A stretch of DNA of 64,000 nt from the NCBI GenBank assembly GCA_038030265.1, contig CM075939.1, forward strand, positions 9,343,253-9,407,252, read 5' to 3'. Positions within the stretch are counted from its first letter, which is position 1. Every line of letters begins with the position of its first letter. Under the pieces are notes generated by a model, which saw nothing but the letters and a program-made list of their open reading frames with translations, did not search any database and had not been told where the DNA came from. This DNA comes from Corythucha ciliata. Its lineage: Eukaryota > Arthropoda > Insecta > Hemiptera > Tingidae. This document shows, in pieces, positions 23,901 through 33,889 of this stretch. The position numbers were made by a program, and so were the translations under genes.

Positions 23901-26348
23901 ATTACAGTCGACCACGTTCAGTCCGACTAAAAGACCGACAATAACGATAGCCTCGTCGCTCATAATAAGGGCGTCCGGTTCAAAATAATCGCTGAGTATG
24001 TCGTCTTTATGGTCGATCAATATTTTCAAATAGTCGGCCAGTTTTTTCTGCATGAGAGCGAGTCTCAGCCAGGCTCGAGCTCGACCCATTTGAGTTCTAA
24101 TATGAGGGGTCAGAGTCAGTAACTGGACAACAACGAAACCTGGTGCCGGGGGGGAGAGAGGGGATCTTACTTGACGGTCGGTAAATCTCTAACGCTGCTG
24201 GTGATGTCTTGAGCTTCCGGAGTCAACTTTTCGACGACTTGAAGGATGTCCCACAGCTCTTTTTTCGGGCCGAGCAAACCCTAGATCGATTTAAGTTAAA
24301 GAAAACTGTCAGGCGCAAAAGGAAAACATACTTATAGCATAGCCCAGGAAAATTAGTGCAAAAAATGGCCCTAGACCCTAAAAATTGCTCGAGAGATGGA
24401 AATCGTTTTAATCCCTCTTAGAGGTCCTGAATAACAAATTTATGGCTTTGCGACGGTTTCTAGGTTGTGCTTTAGATTTGAGAGCCACTCAACCACTCAA
24501 TTTTCGCAGTTTTTTTCCGTTTTTCACGTGTAACTCGAAAAGTACGCATCCTACATGAAATGCCACTACAATTTCCACTTTCAAAGAGCATTAAATTCCG
24601 CGTTGAATGCCGTTTGAGACATTCAAATCGGTTGATACATTTAGTCGCAATCGCCAGTCAAACATATGCAATTTTCACCATCTTCGCTAAAAAGTTGACA
24701 AACCTCAACTTTCAACGACTGTAGGTTGAAAATGACTGCTCTGATTGAAAAATGTTATTAGATCAAAGTTGTAGACAACTTAATTCTTGATCGAATGGTA
24801 CTTGAAATTTTCTCCATCTAGTGCTGAGTTATGAATTTTAAACCAAATAAGGTCGTAGTGCCAAATTTTTGCTAAGGCAGCCCAACGCAGGAAACGTCGC
24901 CTGATCTCGAAACTTACCACTTTCTAGCATTTTTAAAGTAAAGGGGAATGCAATCAACTCATTTGAACCTCAAAATCACTTTGTCAAGATCTGATGTAGA
25001 CCCCGATCAATCATTAATCATACCAGAAATCGCAGAACAACAGTATACATACATGTATATCTTACGGGCTATGTGATGTATAACTTGGGCTCTATACGTG
25101 TAAAATGCCTAGGGCCTTCTATACAATGCCCGGCTTATTTGGGCAGTGTAGGTATATAATTCACTCACATTCATCAAATGACCCGGTCATTTCATAGAAA
25201 TGCAATTGGGCAATATGTAGAATTGTGCGTATTCTTTGCCCAATATTCCTTCTTCTCATCACTGTCCAACGTGCAAGCGGTGTACATTTCATGTGGGATG
25301 CTTACTTTTCTAGTTACACGTGAAAAACGGAAAAAACTGCGAAAATTGAGTGGTTATTAGGCTCTCAAATCTAAAGCACAACCTAGAAACCGTCGCAAAG
25401 TCATAAATTTGTTATTCAGGACCACTAAGAGGGATTAAAACGATTTCCAGCTCTCGAGCAATTTTTAGGTGGTAGAGCACTAATTTTCCTGGGCTATTAG
25501 GACATACAAAACACACAAACAAAACCTACAACATGCAAAAGGTACATACAAAAGGATAGCATAATTAGGTATTTTATTGTCCCAAGAAACATTATAGCTA
25601 TAGCCGGAAATTTAGCGGGAAAACGTCGAGCCCTTAGATCCGCATCTTGGAGGAAATTACTTCCCCAACTTTACTACTACTACCGAACATTGCTATGAAG
25701 TTCAAGGTTTCCCCCGCCCCCGCCCATCCTTCTTCATAGACAAATTCAAAAAACAGGACGGGGTTTTAAATAACGTTAAAGTAACTAAGTAGTTCGTCAC
25801 GCCGTACGTACTTTTTTCGGTCTGAGACCATGACGCAGCACGTGTTCTAGAACGATGAAAAAGTGCTGTAGGGGCATGTGGTCCGAGTCCAACATTCGTC
25901 CATATTTCAATGATGTTTCAATCAGTTCCTTGACGATCAATTTTGAGATGTTGACAAGGTTCCGCCTCTCGATGACGACAGGGTCTCGAGCTGTAGGCAA
26001 CAGAGAACAATTTTTTCACTGTAGGGTACAATCCTGTTTTTAGTGCATTAAATTTATTGCGAAAAAGCACTATTTTTTTTTATTCCAACTCTTTTTGGCC
26101 AAACTAGAAAATGCGCACAGGTTGGTTGAGGTCTAGAGAGAAGTGGGGGAGGGGGGGGTAAATTTACCGATGAAATACGGAGGATCGACCGGCGACGGTG
26201 TCGACGGATCCTGAAGAAACCCCTCTGGGAGAATGTCGGCATCTTGTAACTCTTTCAAACACAGCCACTCACCGTCGACAGACACACGAAAATTGCACAA
26301 ATAAATTGTGTCCTGAGCACCGGGCACCTCTTCTTCTAACGTTCTCAT
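11973..26348 (-). CDS. Rufy: RUN and FYVE domain-containing protein (RUFY family), complete
   Basis: Exons on the minus strand, all phase-consistent: 26168-26348 (ATG at 26348, stop directly upstream), 25812-25990, 24171-24280, 23889-24096, 23644-23822, 23407-23575, 23230-23343, 23020-23160, either 17897-17991 or 17150-17247, then 12520-12703, 12187-12441 and 11973-12113. With the 17150 exon the protein is 652 residues, within the RUFY range. Residues 15-35 ([20 protein letters not shown]) and the RUN domain (about 65-230, with [20 protein letters not shown]) are followed by coiled coil ([34 protein letters not shown]). A C-terminal FYVE zinc finger (about 585-650) carries [14 protein letters not shown] and paired cysteines to CDQC. 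FYVE fingers bind PI3P on early endosomes, and RUN domains bind small GTPases or kinesin/dynein adaptors. The gene therefore likely encodes an endosome-trafficking adaptor. Intron 23161-23229 has a GC donor. Confidence 0.93.
13472..13578. mobile_element. Hairpin MITE (GCAAGCTTTAAAAAGCTGAGCTG arms)
   Basis: Two arms of about 45 bases, sharing GCAAGCTTTAAAAAGCTG and GGGCTTCAA, face each other around a short loop. Its right end, CGTGAAGG (13571-13578), is exactly the 8 bases duplicated by the hAT element that follows, so that element inserted at the hairpin's edge. Confidence 0.7.
13740..16080 (+). repeat. Degenerate ~30-bp repeat array, family B, forward (cargo of the hAT element)
   Basis: Diverged units of the form TTGAAAGAGCAAAATCCACGAAATTGGGTT, about 30-31 bases each, fill most of the transposon. 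The array is broken by a nested MITE at 14418-14704. It is one of the longest arrays in the window. Related arrays lie at 20370-20780 and 63260-63900, with inverted ones at 18840-19060, 19600-20110 and 52400-54110. Confidence 0.75.
14418..14704. mobile_element. MITE with GCGGCCCATACACGTA ends, itself interrupted
   Basis: The terminal inverted repeats read GCGGCCCATACACGTAGAAT on the left and the inverse of TACGTCTATCGATCCC on the right. The internal sequence matches the uninterrupted copy at 43877-44060. A palindrome at 14548-14642 (GGGCCCTATTGCACAATG and its inverse) sits exactly between AAACATCT and GGAAACG, which are contiguous in the other copy, so it is a later insertion. Confidence 0.8.
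17150..17247 (-). CDS. Rufy: RUFY alternative exon B (likely mutually exclusive)
   Basis: This 98-base exon lies between TGCACAG| and CAA|GTATGT and encodes [20 protein letters not shown] plus about a dozen residues. Its spacing of Cys, Leu, Lys, Val-Thr, Leu and Lys-Thr matches exon A at 17897-17991, so the two are tandem duplicates about 650 bp apart. Its donor is stronger than that of exon A, so it may be the default choice. Confidence 0.75.
17897..17991 (-). CDS. Rufy: RUFY alternative exon A (likely mutually exclusive)
   Basis: This 95-base exon starts after TTAAAAG and ends CAA|GTGCCA. It encodes [20 protein letters not shown] and about a dozen further coiled-coil residues. It begins in phase 0 and ends in phase 2, exactly like the homologous exon at 17150-17247. 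Either can join the upstream exon ending KKLQ and the downstream exon beginning QKEVERKK, but both together would shift the frame. An alternative donor at 17866 (CCA|GTTTGA) would allow serial inclusion. I consider that less likely because vertebrate RUFY proteins have one such segment. Confidence 0.65.
18550..19060 (-). mobile_element. Fragment of the same hAT-like family, inverted
   Basis: The stretch around 18600-18780 resembles the subterminal part of the 13579-16507 element at 16260-16480, read on the opposite strand: shared AACATCTTTCA, ACAAAGCTG, and GTGTCC...GTCCTACTTTTT motifs. It is followed, as expected for that element, by family B repeats in reverse orientation (18840-19060). No clear terminal repeat with a target duplication is visible. 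Confidence 0.5.
19600..20110 (-). repeat. Degenerate ~30-bp repeat array, family B, reverse
   Basis: Units of the form CTCTTTCAAAAGCAAAATTTCGTGGGTTTGG repeat with about 30-base spacing. These are the reverse complement of the family B unit. A hairpin MITE (19823-19940) interrupts the array. Confidence 0.65.
19823..19940. mobile_element. Hairpin MITE (TTTACACTGTCCACTTTTGCCCTTCCGTTGCG arms)
   Basis: The two arms, about 45 bases each, are near-perfect inverted repeats beginning GTAAGGCTAAGTTTACAC and ending with its inverse ...GTGTAAACTTACCCTTAC, around a short loop. It is inserted within family B repeats. Confidence 0.75.
20128..21937. mobile_element. Second non-autonomous hAT-like element carrying repeat arrays
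   Basis: The left end is CAGTGGCGGCGGAAGT and the right end is its near-exact inverse ACTTCCGCTGCCACTG. The flanks CTACCAAT and CTACAAAA (8 bases each) agree at 6 of 8 positions, consistent with an old hAT target duplication. Inside are family B repeats (about 20370-20780) followed by family A repeats (about 21050-21840), both forward. No transposase frame exists. It lies in the large RUFY intron between exons 17897-17991 and 23020-23160. Confidence 0.7.
21050..21840 (+). repeat. Degenerate ~30-bp repeat array, family A, forward
   Basis: Repeated GCTAATTCGCGGCTAAAATTGAGAAAAA-type units with many substitutions. Variant units of the TTCTTGAGGCAACTTGG and TTCTTTGGAAAACTTCG kind occur near 21425 and 21600. 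The array lies inside the hAT-like element at 20128-21937. Confidence 0.7.
21950..23015. other. RUFY intron sequence, no further exon recognised
   Basis: The minus-strand open frame at 22240-22584 (114 codons) lacks recognisable motifs and is taken as chance. A short GC-rich palindrome (GGGGTGGCGATCGCCCCTATCGCCACCCC type) lies near 22094-22122. I see no third copy of the duplicated RUFY exon. Confidence 0.4.
24342..25494. mobile_element. Long-hairpin MITE with TA target duplication
   Basis: The element begins GCCCAGGAAAATTAGTGC and ends in the inverse GCACTAATTTTCCTGGGC, with TA on each side (24340-24341 and 25495-25496). The arms match over roughly 200 bases, including ACGTGTAACTCGAAAAG-like and TTGAGAGCC regions. 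It is 1153 bp long, has no open frame of interest and lies in the RUFY intron between exons 24171-24280 and 25812-25990. Confidence 0.8.
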
Positions 26349-27960
26349 TCAAACGTCCCTTCTAGCATATCACCGGGAGGATCGTGTTTTTCTTTCTGTA
26401 GTACGAGTTTGACAATTTAGAGCACAGTTGGTAGAAGAAAACGATTAAGCGATGGGAAGGGAGTTCGCTTCTACTACTTCGGTTCGATTAAAAAGAAACT
26501 GTAACGATGAAAAACGCGGAAATGAAAGATAAAAAAAAAAGACGACCAAGGTTTGTATTGATCACGCGACACGTCTTATAAGAGCGGGCGGTGCAAGGCA
26601 TCCCCTCTGGGGAAATCAATAGCCCTGCACGGAGCATGCCGGACGTATACACATAATAGTGCATACGACTAAAAACCCAAAAAATTCCGGGATTAGTGTC
26701 AAATTGTAGGAATATCGTGAAGAGTGTGTGGAGAGGGGAGGGGATACATAATTTACTAGTAATTTAAAGAAGGTTCCCGATTGCAAACAATTTGATCAAA
26801 TATTTTTCTCGTGGATAAAGAAATGACCAAAATCCTGTCGAAAAGTCACCACAATGGGTAATAATTTCAGGCGTTAGGATCTGTGCACACAAGATGTACA
26901 GTACAGGGCCGAACCAAAATATTACTTTTACCAAAAGTGGCTGAAAATGACCATTTAAAAAAAATCAATAATACCGATGAAACGGCTTTCAATTGTTACA
27001 AAAGAAAAAACGATTCGACGAAGAATTCAATGCTTTTAAAAAAATGAGTGGGTACAATTTTCTGTAGAATGCGTCATTGAGGAGTTGCAAGCAAAAAACT
27101 GACAAAAGTGCCAAAAATTAGCAGTTTTTCGCGATTTTCTCAAAACGCTCAAAGAAATTTTGTTGGATCTCTTCAGATTCGTGTTCCTCGCCGGTGGAAT
27201 TTGCCGGTGGTGGAAAAGGGGTATAGGGGGTAAACAAAATTTTCGCTTGACCTACGGAGAAAGCAAGGTCTATAAAAAAGAAGGTCCGATCATGCTTTTC
27301 GATGGGCGAGGGGGGAAAGGTAAAAATGACGTCATGTTGGGCAAAAATAATAAAAAAAACATCAGGGAAATCAGTGGAAAAACTTCCTTATTTTGTAATC
27401 TTTCCAACGATGTGGTTCTGGCTCACAGGAAACCCAATGTCGCGGTTGTTCAGTTGCTGAAAACCCAATTTTGCGGCCGTTTGTTGTTGAAAAAAACATT
27501 CTCCTCTACGACTGAAGAGTCCAGTTTGGGGGACAAAAATACCGCAGTTACACCCATCCCAGGAGGTCCATTCCAAGTTCAATTCCAAAAATACAATATC
27601 ACTTTCTGGGGGGGGGGGGAATTGTCAGTTATTATTAATTATCAGACGGATGCCGAAATAGAATGCAAAAAGACAGTTTTACAGCAGAGATGTTAGGTTT
27701 TGACGGTTCACGGCCCTATAACTGTGCTGATTCAGTTTCTGGGGTCGACCATTGATTTCTCGCGTCGATTTACCTCGAGTTATAATTGGTGAGCTACCGA
27801 GTTCTCTTTCTGGGGACTCACCCCCCGAATATAAGCCTGCAATAGGCATTTGGGAATTTGGGATGCATCTGACTTGTTCTCACGTCAAGCTGTCCACCCA
27901 TAGATCAAATGATGGCTACGCACCTGAAGTGAACCAACAAATTTTCCTCTTTTAGCCACC
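26349..27960. other. RUFY upstream region and intergenic DNA
   Basis: The first few hundred bases right of 26348 should hold the RUFY promoter and 5' untranslated region; no core promoter element stands out. At 26930-27180 there is a fragment related to the foldback element at 43281-44854. The 178-codon plus-strand frame at 27160-27696 begins inside that fragment, matches no family I know and is probably not a gene. Confidence 0.4.
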
Positions 27961-28790
27961 TATTAGCAGTTTTTCTCAATTTTAGACGCGAATTAGCTAT
28001 TTTTCTCATTTTTACCCGCGATTAGCGTTTTCTGAACTTCAGGTGTGAATGAGCGCTTTTTCTCAATTAGCACTTTTCACTAATTTTAGTCGACAATATG
28101 AGTTTTCTTGATTTTAGCCATGAATTAGCAATTTCTTTTGCTTTAGCTGTGGTTAGCACTTTATCTCCGCATCGAAGTGGCCGTTGAAACCGTGAATTTT
28201 CTCAATTTTGGGGTAAATTGAGATTGAGCTGTTGGGCAAATTATCGCTTTTCTCAAATTTAGCCGCGGATTAGAGCTTTTCTGAAATTATATCGAACCAT
28301 GCCTTGAGTTATTAGCACTTTTTATCCATTTTAGCCACGAATTAGTGATTTTCTCTGTTTTAGAAGCGGATTAGCGGCTCTTCTCAATTTCAGCAATGAA
28401 GCTGGCTCCAAAAATCTCGAATTAGCGTGCTCTCAATTTCAGCTTTAAATGAAACCTTGTTTCATTTCTAGCCGTCATTTAGGACATGTTCCCAATTTTC
28501 GCCATGAATGGACGATTTTTTCACATTTAGGCATGCGAGTTAGCGATTTTTGCCCATTTTAGCATCAAGTTATAGCGATTTTTCTCATATTTAGGGCGCC
28601 GGGTTGATTTTTTGTTTGCATCTGTAAATTAGGATGCCCCGCAATTTATCACTTTTTTAAAAATTTAGCCGCGCGTTAGAGCTTTTTTGAAATTATTTCA
28701 TATTCAACCAAGAGTTAGTATTTTTTTCTCAATTTAGGCAGTGAATGGACCATTTTCCGGAAAAATTAAAAAATTAAAACCTTGGGGGCT
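27960..28790 (-). repeat. Degenerate ~30-bp repeat array, family A, reverse
   Basis: Units of the form TTTTTCTCAATTTTAGCCGCGAATTAGCG, the reverse complement of the family A unit, continue for more than 800 bases. A sequence ending TTGTTACGCCCCTG follows at about 28820-28836. It resembles a hAT terminus (CAGGGGCGTAACAA), suggesting that this array too was carried by a transposon. Confidence 0.7.
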
Positions 28791-28859
28791 TAGGTGCGCC
28801 CCACGTTAACTAACACTCATCTTGTTACGCCCCTGGACTGACATTAGCCACAGCCAGAA

Positions 28860-29241
28860 CGCAGGATGAAACGAAGCGGCGAGTGAATAGGAAATCCCTA
28901 GGAGAGGAGGATAGGATACCCACCCCAACATAACTGTGTTACCAGCTGCCTCCAGCAGAGCCGATAGACGTGATCTACAGCCCTCCCACCATCCACAATT
29001 TGACCAACGGCCTGTGGAAAGTTGCTGTGTAGTTCTATTGCAGCAGGCCTCGATGGCCACAGGTAAACGCTGTTGTATAAATTTGGCCCACCTGACAATC
29101 GGACGTAACATGCTAGGAAAGAAAAGTCGAACAAAAAAGATGACAATTTTGACCTTTCCCCGGGCATTTAAAAAATGAGCACGAGCGTCCCCGGACACCC
29201 CTAAAACATGTCCGGGGAAAGCAGGAAGTCTGATCACCCTA
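28860..29241 (-). mobile_element. hAT-like end related to the 13579-16507 element
   Basis: The segment 29150-29241 reads GTCCCCGGACACC, then ACATGTCCGGGGAAAGCAGGA, and ends TCTGATCACCCTA. This matches the right terminus of the element at 13579-16507 (TCTGGTCACCCTA) with similar subterminal motifs. A left end with matching 8-bp flank was not found. Confidence 0.5.
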
Positions 29242-29663
29242 GTCCCCGACGCTGATAGTCCACCGTCTCATTGTGAACCAAGTCGTTCTACGCATTCGAA
29301 GAATGTTCCAGACAATATCAGCGGTTCTTATTTGTGGCCAAAACTGAGGAAATTGACGGACTATTTGAGGATCATCATCATGCAGTTGCTTCATTGCAAC
29401 GGAGAGGAAGTTTAATGATCGGTAAAAACATTGATTTAGAGCTGAGAACGGATCCGTTAACCAGGACTTCCGAATTAATGAAAATTGGTTATTGGGAGAA
29501 AGTCCATGCCCGTTTGCTTTGTTTTTTGATTCGTCTTGATCCGAAAATGGTTCTTTCTATTAAAATCTTAAATCCTAATTATTCCTACATTAATGTGGTA
29601 AGAGAGGGGGAGGTGAGGGGATAAAAAAAGGGACACCAAAAAGGGGCGCCAAAAATTAGGCCT

Positions 29664-29972
29664 GCCCCCCCCCCTCCTCGAAAATGACGTAGATCCGGGC
29701 CTGGCATTTTTACTCATTTTTAGCCATGAATTAGCTCTTCTTAACTTTGGCCATGAATGTGCGATTTTATCACGTCATGTAGCCGTGCGAGTTTACGCCG
29801 TTCCGTATCAAAAACAAAACCCTAAAACATTTAGGCTCATAAAAAAAATTTTTTATCCAAGGTTCGATCAGCATTGGTCGCCTATCGATAGAACACGAGC
29901 ATCTTTCTTCCATATTAGAAAACAAAATCTAAAGAATCTGGGGCCCCGGGCCCTCGCCTAAAGACGGCACTG
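29664..29972. mobile_element. Two further hAT-type termini
   Basis: GACGTAGATCCGGGCCTG (ending about 29703) and GCCCTCGCCTAAAGACGGCACTG (ending 29972), read in reverse, give CAGGCCCGGATCTACGTC and CAGTGCCGTCTTTAGGCGAG. Both are typical hAT ends. Partners were not identified. A run of C lies at about 29667-29676. Confidence 0.4.
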
Positions 29973-30015
29973 TTGGTTGACTCAACCAAGAGTCTACTAA
30001 AAGGAAGGATAATCC

Positions 30016-30105
30016 GCCTGCCCTTTCACACGGCAGTCAACCAGTTGACTCTCTTCCCGGGAAACTTGGTTGAATCAAACAACTGACTCGTGTGTAAGAG
30101 GCCTT
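30016..30105. mobile_element. Small imperfect palindrome, probable MITE
   Basis: GCCCTTTCACACGGCAGTCA at the left is matched in inverse by TGACTCGTGTGTAAGAGGCC at the right, with a further internal pairing of CAACCAGTTGACT. It is short and imperfect. Confidence 0.4.
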
Positions 30106-30184
30106 ACGCACGTTGAAATGGCCCGCTGGGAGGAGAAATGAAACTGCCAGCCCAAACCTTTTCATCTCCCCCATTGGAACACTG

Positions 30185-30430
30185 TTGGAGGAGCTGCTCT
30201 CCTTCAGTCCTAGGACGCTTGTCGGTTGCTGTCAATGGGACACCGTACCATTCGTTACCTTAACCTAACGGGAAAATGCTGACACGGGCACTTGTCGCCT
30301 TTATGGCGAGGCGGTGAGAAAACGGTGGAGCACCTCCTGTGTCCAGCGTCATGCTGGCTGGGGAGGCTACAGCCTGCAGCACCTATGACGTGACACGCTC
30401 AATCCCAGAGACGTGGCCTGGTGCACCTAC
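30185..30430 (+). mobile_element. LINE pol C-terminal fragment, decayed
   Basis: The plus strand contains CRLYGE followed, after a frame change, by GEKTVEHLLCP. This is the zinc-knuckle region (CRLCGEEEETVEHLLC type) of jockey-like non-LTR retrotransposons. Upstream traces resemble the RYHLNRLTG block. It is short and frameshifted, hence inactive. Confidence 0.55.
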
Positions 30431-30605
30431 AGGTAAACTCTTTAGCATTGTTAAGCAATAGGAATGAGGGTTCTCAAACAGCCTCGTCCAAACAATCACA
30501 CTGGGGGTTCACAGTTCCAAAAAAAATACCGCCGGTACTGCGACTTTAGGACAGCGCTAAACACATTACATGACGTGATTTTAATTACTAACAAGTCTCT
30601 CCTAC

Positions 30606-30759
30606 CTTTATCCTTAGGCCTCTGCGTTGGAAACTGACTCGAAACGATAAACTCGAACGAGCCTAGAGACGGCGATCTGGAGACGAAGTCTCTGAAGAAA
30701 CTCCGTTTTTCTTCGGGCGTGGACACCGTAGCAGGATCATTGGAATCACAGGTAGCCAT
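30606..30759 (-). CDS. First coding exon of an unidentified minus-strand gene
   Basis: An ATG at 30759 opens 51 codons ending in a donor, AAAG|GTAGGA. The encoded residues begin MATCDSNDPATVSTPEEKRS and continue FFRDFVSRSPSLGSFEFIV. Codon choice resembles the neighbouring real exons, and the start lies head-to-head with mevalonate kinase. I do not recognise the family and could not find the next exon in 26.5-30.5 kb, which is full of transposon relics. It could be a chance frame. Confidence 0.45.
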
Positions 30760-31198
30760 AACTGTGCGGTGACAAATTCGGGGAGGAGGGGGGAAGCGAG
30801 AACTATTTGACTAAATTTACATTGCTAAAAACAGTTTTTGGAAAGTTTTAAACCTGGAAGGATTACATGGGGGAATCAACTTTTATCTTGTCGGCATAAT
30901 CACTCTGTGATAAGGCACAAACTCCCATCCCATCCTCCGACAAGCTTAACAGTTTGAAGGGAAAACGCCGCTTTTATGGGTATTTCATTCATTTATTCAC
31001 TCGAAATTATTTTATTGTTTGCTAGGTTCTAATTAAAAATTCACAGGAGCATTAAGAAAGTTTAATCGCCTTTAAGTGACACAAAAAAAAAGGACAAGGT
31101 CGTCGCTATCTGAGAAGCGTTCATTGTTAATTTTGATAAGTGTCCGCCTACGTTCGAGTTTTAAAAGTCGGGAGTTTTTTCAAATGTAAAAGTGAAAA
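30760..31198. promoter_or_regulatory. Probable shared divergent promoter region
   Basis: Only 439 bases separate the start codon of the mevalonate kinase gene (plus) from that of the unidentified exon at 30606-30759 (minus). If both are real, this interval must hold both promoters. I see no TATA box or other decisive element. Confidence 0.4.
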
Positions 31199-32836
31199 AT
31201 GAGTTGTAACGACGTTTCATTTTCCCTGTCCGCCCCCGGGAAAGTAATTCTAATGGGCGAACACAGTGTACTGTACAAAAAACTGGGCTTGGCCTGTTCC
31301 ATCAACAAGAGGTCGTATCTGCACTTTCGGGAGCACCGTCAGGCTCACGATCAAATCACTTTCAATTTGTTGGGAACGTTGACTGAATGGGATTTCAGGT
31401 AAAATTCGGAGGAAATAGCTCGTCTTTTTTGAAAGGATTGTGTTAATCGCATGTTTGGTTGCATCTTGAACAGGAGCGTGTACAATCTGGTGACACTGGA
31501 CAAACCGCTACTTGTCCCAGGGGTCAAAGATTTTTCAATATTCACGCCTGAACACTTCAGGCACGACGAATTTATCGACTTAATCCACGACTTTGTCAGT
31601 CACAAGGTTGACGAGACAAATCCAATTCAAAAGCCGCTCGTCGGCCTTTATTTCGTCATTCTTGGCATGCTGTGGTGCGTCGACGTCAATATAACCCCAT
31701 TTGACATCGAAGTCACGACTGAATTGACCGTCGGAGCGGGCACCGGTAGCTCGGCCTCGTTTGCCGTCTGCATCGCTGGAGCCGTGTATCACTACATAAG
31801 ACTGAAAGCCGCTGAAAAGCATGGAAGCGGCGATTACAATATTTCCTACGAGACTTTTAAGCCTTATAAAATGACAGTTTCACAACACTACTGCGGGTTT
31901 TCGAAAGAGGTACATAATGAACGTTGTTGGGTTAGAATCAATTACTGCTCATGCGCGGTTACTTTGTTTCATTGTGATGATGAGAACAATCAATTTTGGA
32001 CTAATTATGGTGCTATCCTTCGACTGTTCAATTTCAGGACAAGGAGGTTATCAATAAATGGGCTTACTGCGTCGAGAAAATCATGCACGGTACCCCCTCC
32101 GGTCTTGACAACACAGTCTGCACTTACGGAAACGCCGTGCTCATTAACCCCACACTCGGTTCATCAGATGACAAAGTCAATTTCCAAATTCTGGACAGTC
32201 TGCCGTCTCTTAAAATCCTTCTCATAAACACTGGTAAGCGCTCCCCCCCCCCTCATCGCCATAAGTGTTGGATTATATTTTTTTTCCCCCTCGCTACAAT
32301 TCGTTCAGGCGTTTCACGAAGAACGTCCGACCTCGTCAAAAGAGTGGCCGACGCGAATAAATTGTGTCCCGAATCGGTTGGAGCGGTTCTCAACGCTATG
32401 GACGCAGTGGCAAAAGAATTTTTCGAGATAGTTCGTTCATTGAAGGCGGCTAAAGATGAAGTTATGGAGAATTACCGGCGTCTCGAGGTAATGACCTTCT
32501 CCCCCTCCTCCCATAATCAAACTCTGCAAGGTCCTCTGGTGGCTTTTTCCAACGTGTCCTTCTGTACGACAGTTACTCATCGATGTTCAACAAGGTCTAT
32601 TGTCCTCCCTTGGAGTCTCGCACGAGCGTCTCGATGAAATATGTTTTATTACGAAACGACGGGGTCTGCACTCGAAGCTCACAGGTGCCGGCGGCGGTGG
32701 GTTCGCCTTTACGCTCGTTCCACCCGACGCCAACGGTGACGCAGTGGCTGAAACGATCAAAGACTTGACTTTGGCGGGATTTCAAGTCGACAACGTGATT
32801 GTCAACGGCGAGGGATTAGCTTTGGACTTCAAATGA
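31199..32836 (+). CDS. Mvk: Mevalonate kinase, complete, five exons
   Basis: Exons 31199-31398, 31474-31909, 32038-32233, 32309-32487 and 32573-32836 join in frame to 424 residues, slightly longer than the human enzyme. The enzyme phosphorylates mevalonate to 5-phosphomevalonate with ATP in the mevalonate (isoprenoid) pathway, in cytosol or peroxisomes. All three GHMP-kinase motifs are present: APGKVILMGEHSVLY (residues 12-26), the glycine-rich ATP loop VGAGTGSSAS (about 153-162) and KLTGAGGGGFAF (about 372-383). HGTPSGLDNTV (around 229-239) supplies the catalytic aspartate (about D236). Introns are 69-128 bp with normal GT-AG ends. An in-frame TAA/TGA precedes the ATG. In insects this gene feeds juvenile hormone synthesis, but the sequence does not show that directly. 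Confidence 0.95.
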
Positions 32837-33430
32837 ATTCTACGCTGTTCACCCGCAAAAAACGAATCGTAAGGAATATGACCCTTTTCAGTTTATAAAA
32901 TTTTACAGATAGTAACCGGTAACTTGGTATGGTTGACAATTGATTAGAATGACGTGCCATTGTGTGCGATAGTAGTGGTGAGGGGGTTTTCCTTTGTGCC
33001 CTAAAGACATCCCGCTCCTCACGCCTCACTCTCTATTCGCTACAAAATAAGCGCTCCGTCATTAGGGGCACAGCTCTAACCCGCACGAATCCTCTATTTA
33101 GCCATCCCCTCCGCACGAATCTGCCAATAACCATCCCGCTCCCAAGTCATTTGTTGAATTAGGACTCATGGTACCCTTCCTCTCCCCACCACCGCACAAT
33201 CCACCAGACGATAGACCCCCTGGTGTCCAAAAGCCATTAGTAAAAAAAAACAAAAAAAAAACGTGTTTCTGTGATAAAAATTGAAAGAAATGATGTTCGT
33301 ATTGTTAATTGAGTGTCTAACACTATGTATTTTTTAAGCTCTCTTAATTCCAGCTCTAAACGAGTATTGTTTAGGGCTTCTAAGCTGGTTATTTTTCACG
33401 GGAAAAAGTGTGTAAATTGTTATATTTTCG

Positions 33431-33436
33431 AATAAA
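33431..33436 (+). promoter_or_regulatory. Candidate polyadenylation signal for mevalonate kinase
   Basis: The first AATAAA I noticed downstream of the stop codon at 32836 on the plus strand lies here, about 600 bases on. No other evidence defines the transcript end. Confidence 0.25.
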
Positions 33437-33889
33437 TTCAGTACAAAATAGCCGGATTTTTTCTGTAAAAGTCACTGTAATGTTGGATTTGCCCAGAAAA
33501 ATCCCTATTTTGTTCAGAAAGGGTTAAACTGGTTATTTAGCCGTCAGGGCAGGGCTTCCGGATCGGGCTGTTAGGCTGTTACTAGTGGAAAACACTTTGT
33601 CAGTGGCGTGCCCATGGGGTGAGTTTTGAGGGTCAGAACCCCTCCCAGAGTACTTCAGCTCTGCGTAGTTGAAAAATTACAAAAAACTCTAAAAAATATA
33701 AATAAAATAAATAACTATAAAAAATTATAAGAACACAAACAAAATAAACGAGGAAACCCTGATTAAAAGTTTGCCATTCAGCCCCGCTAAGTAACTATCC
33801 ACTGCATCAATGATATTCATGCCACTGACCAGGCTTGACAAATTGCGTGCTTGGATCTACTAAAAATGGCTTGAGAGCCATTCGCTGCT

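Noticed and set aside
27160..27696. 178-codon open frame on the plus strand, the second longest in the window
   Set aside because: It begins inside a fragment of a foldback element, has poly-G and poly-A driven residues, no known motif and no splice context.
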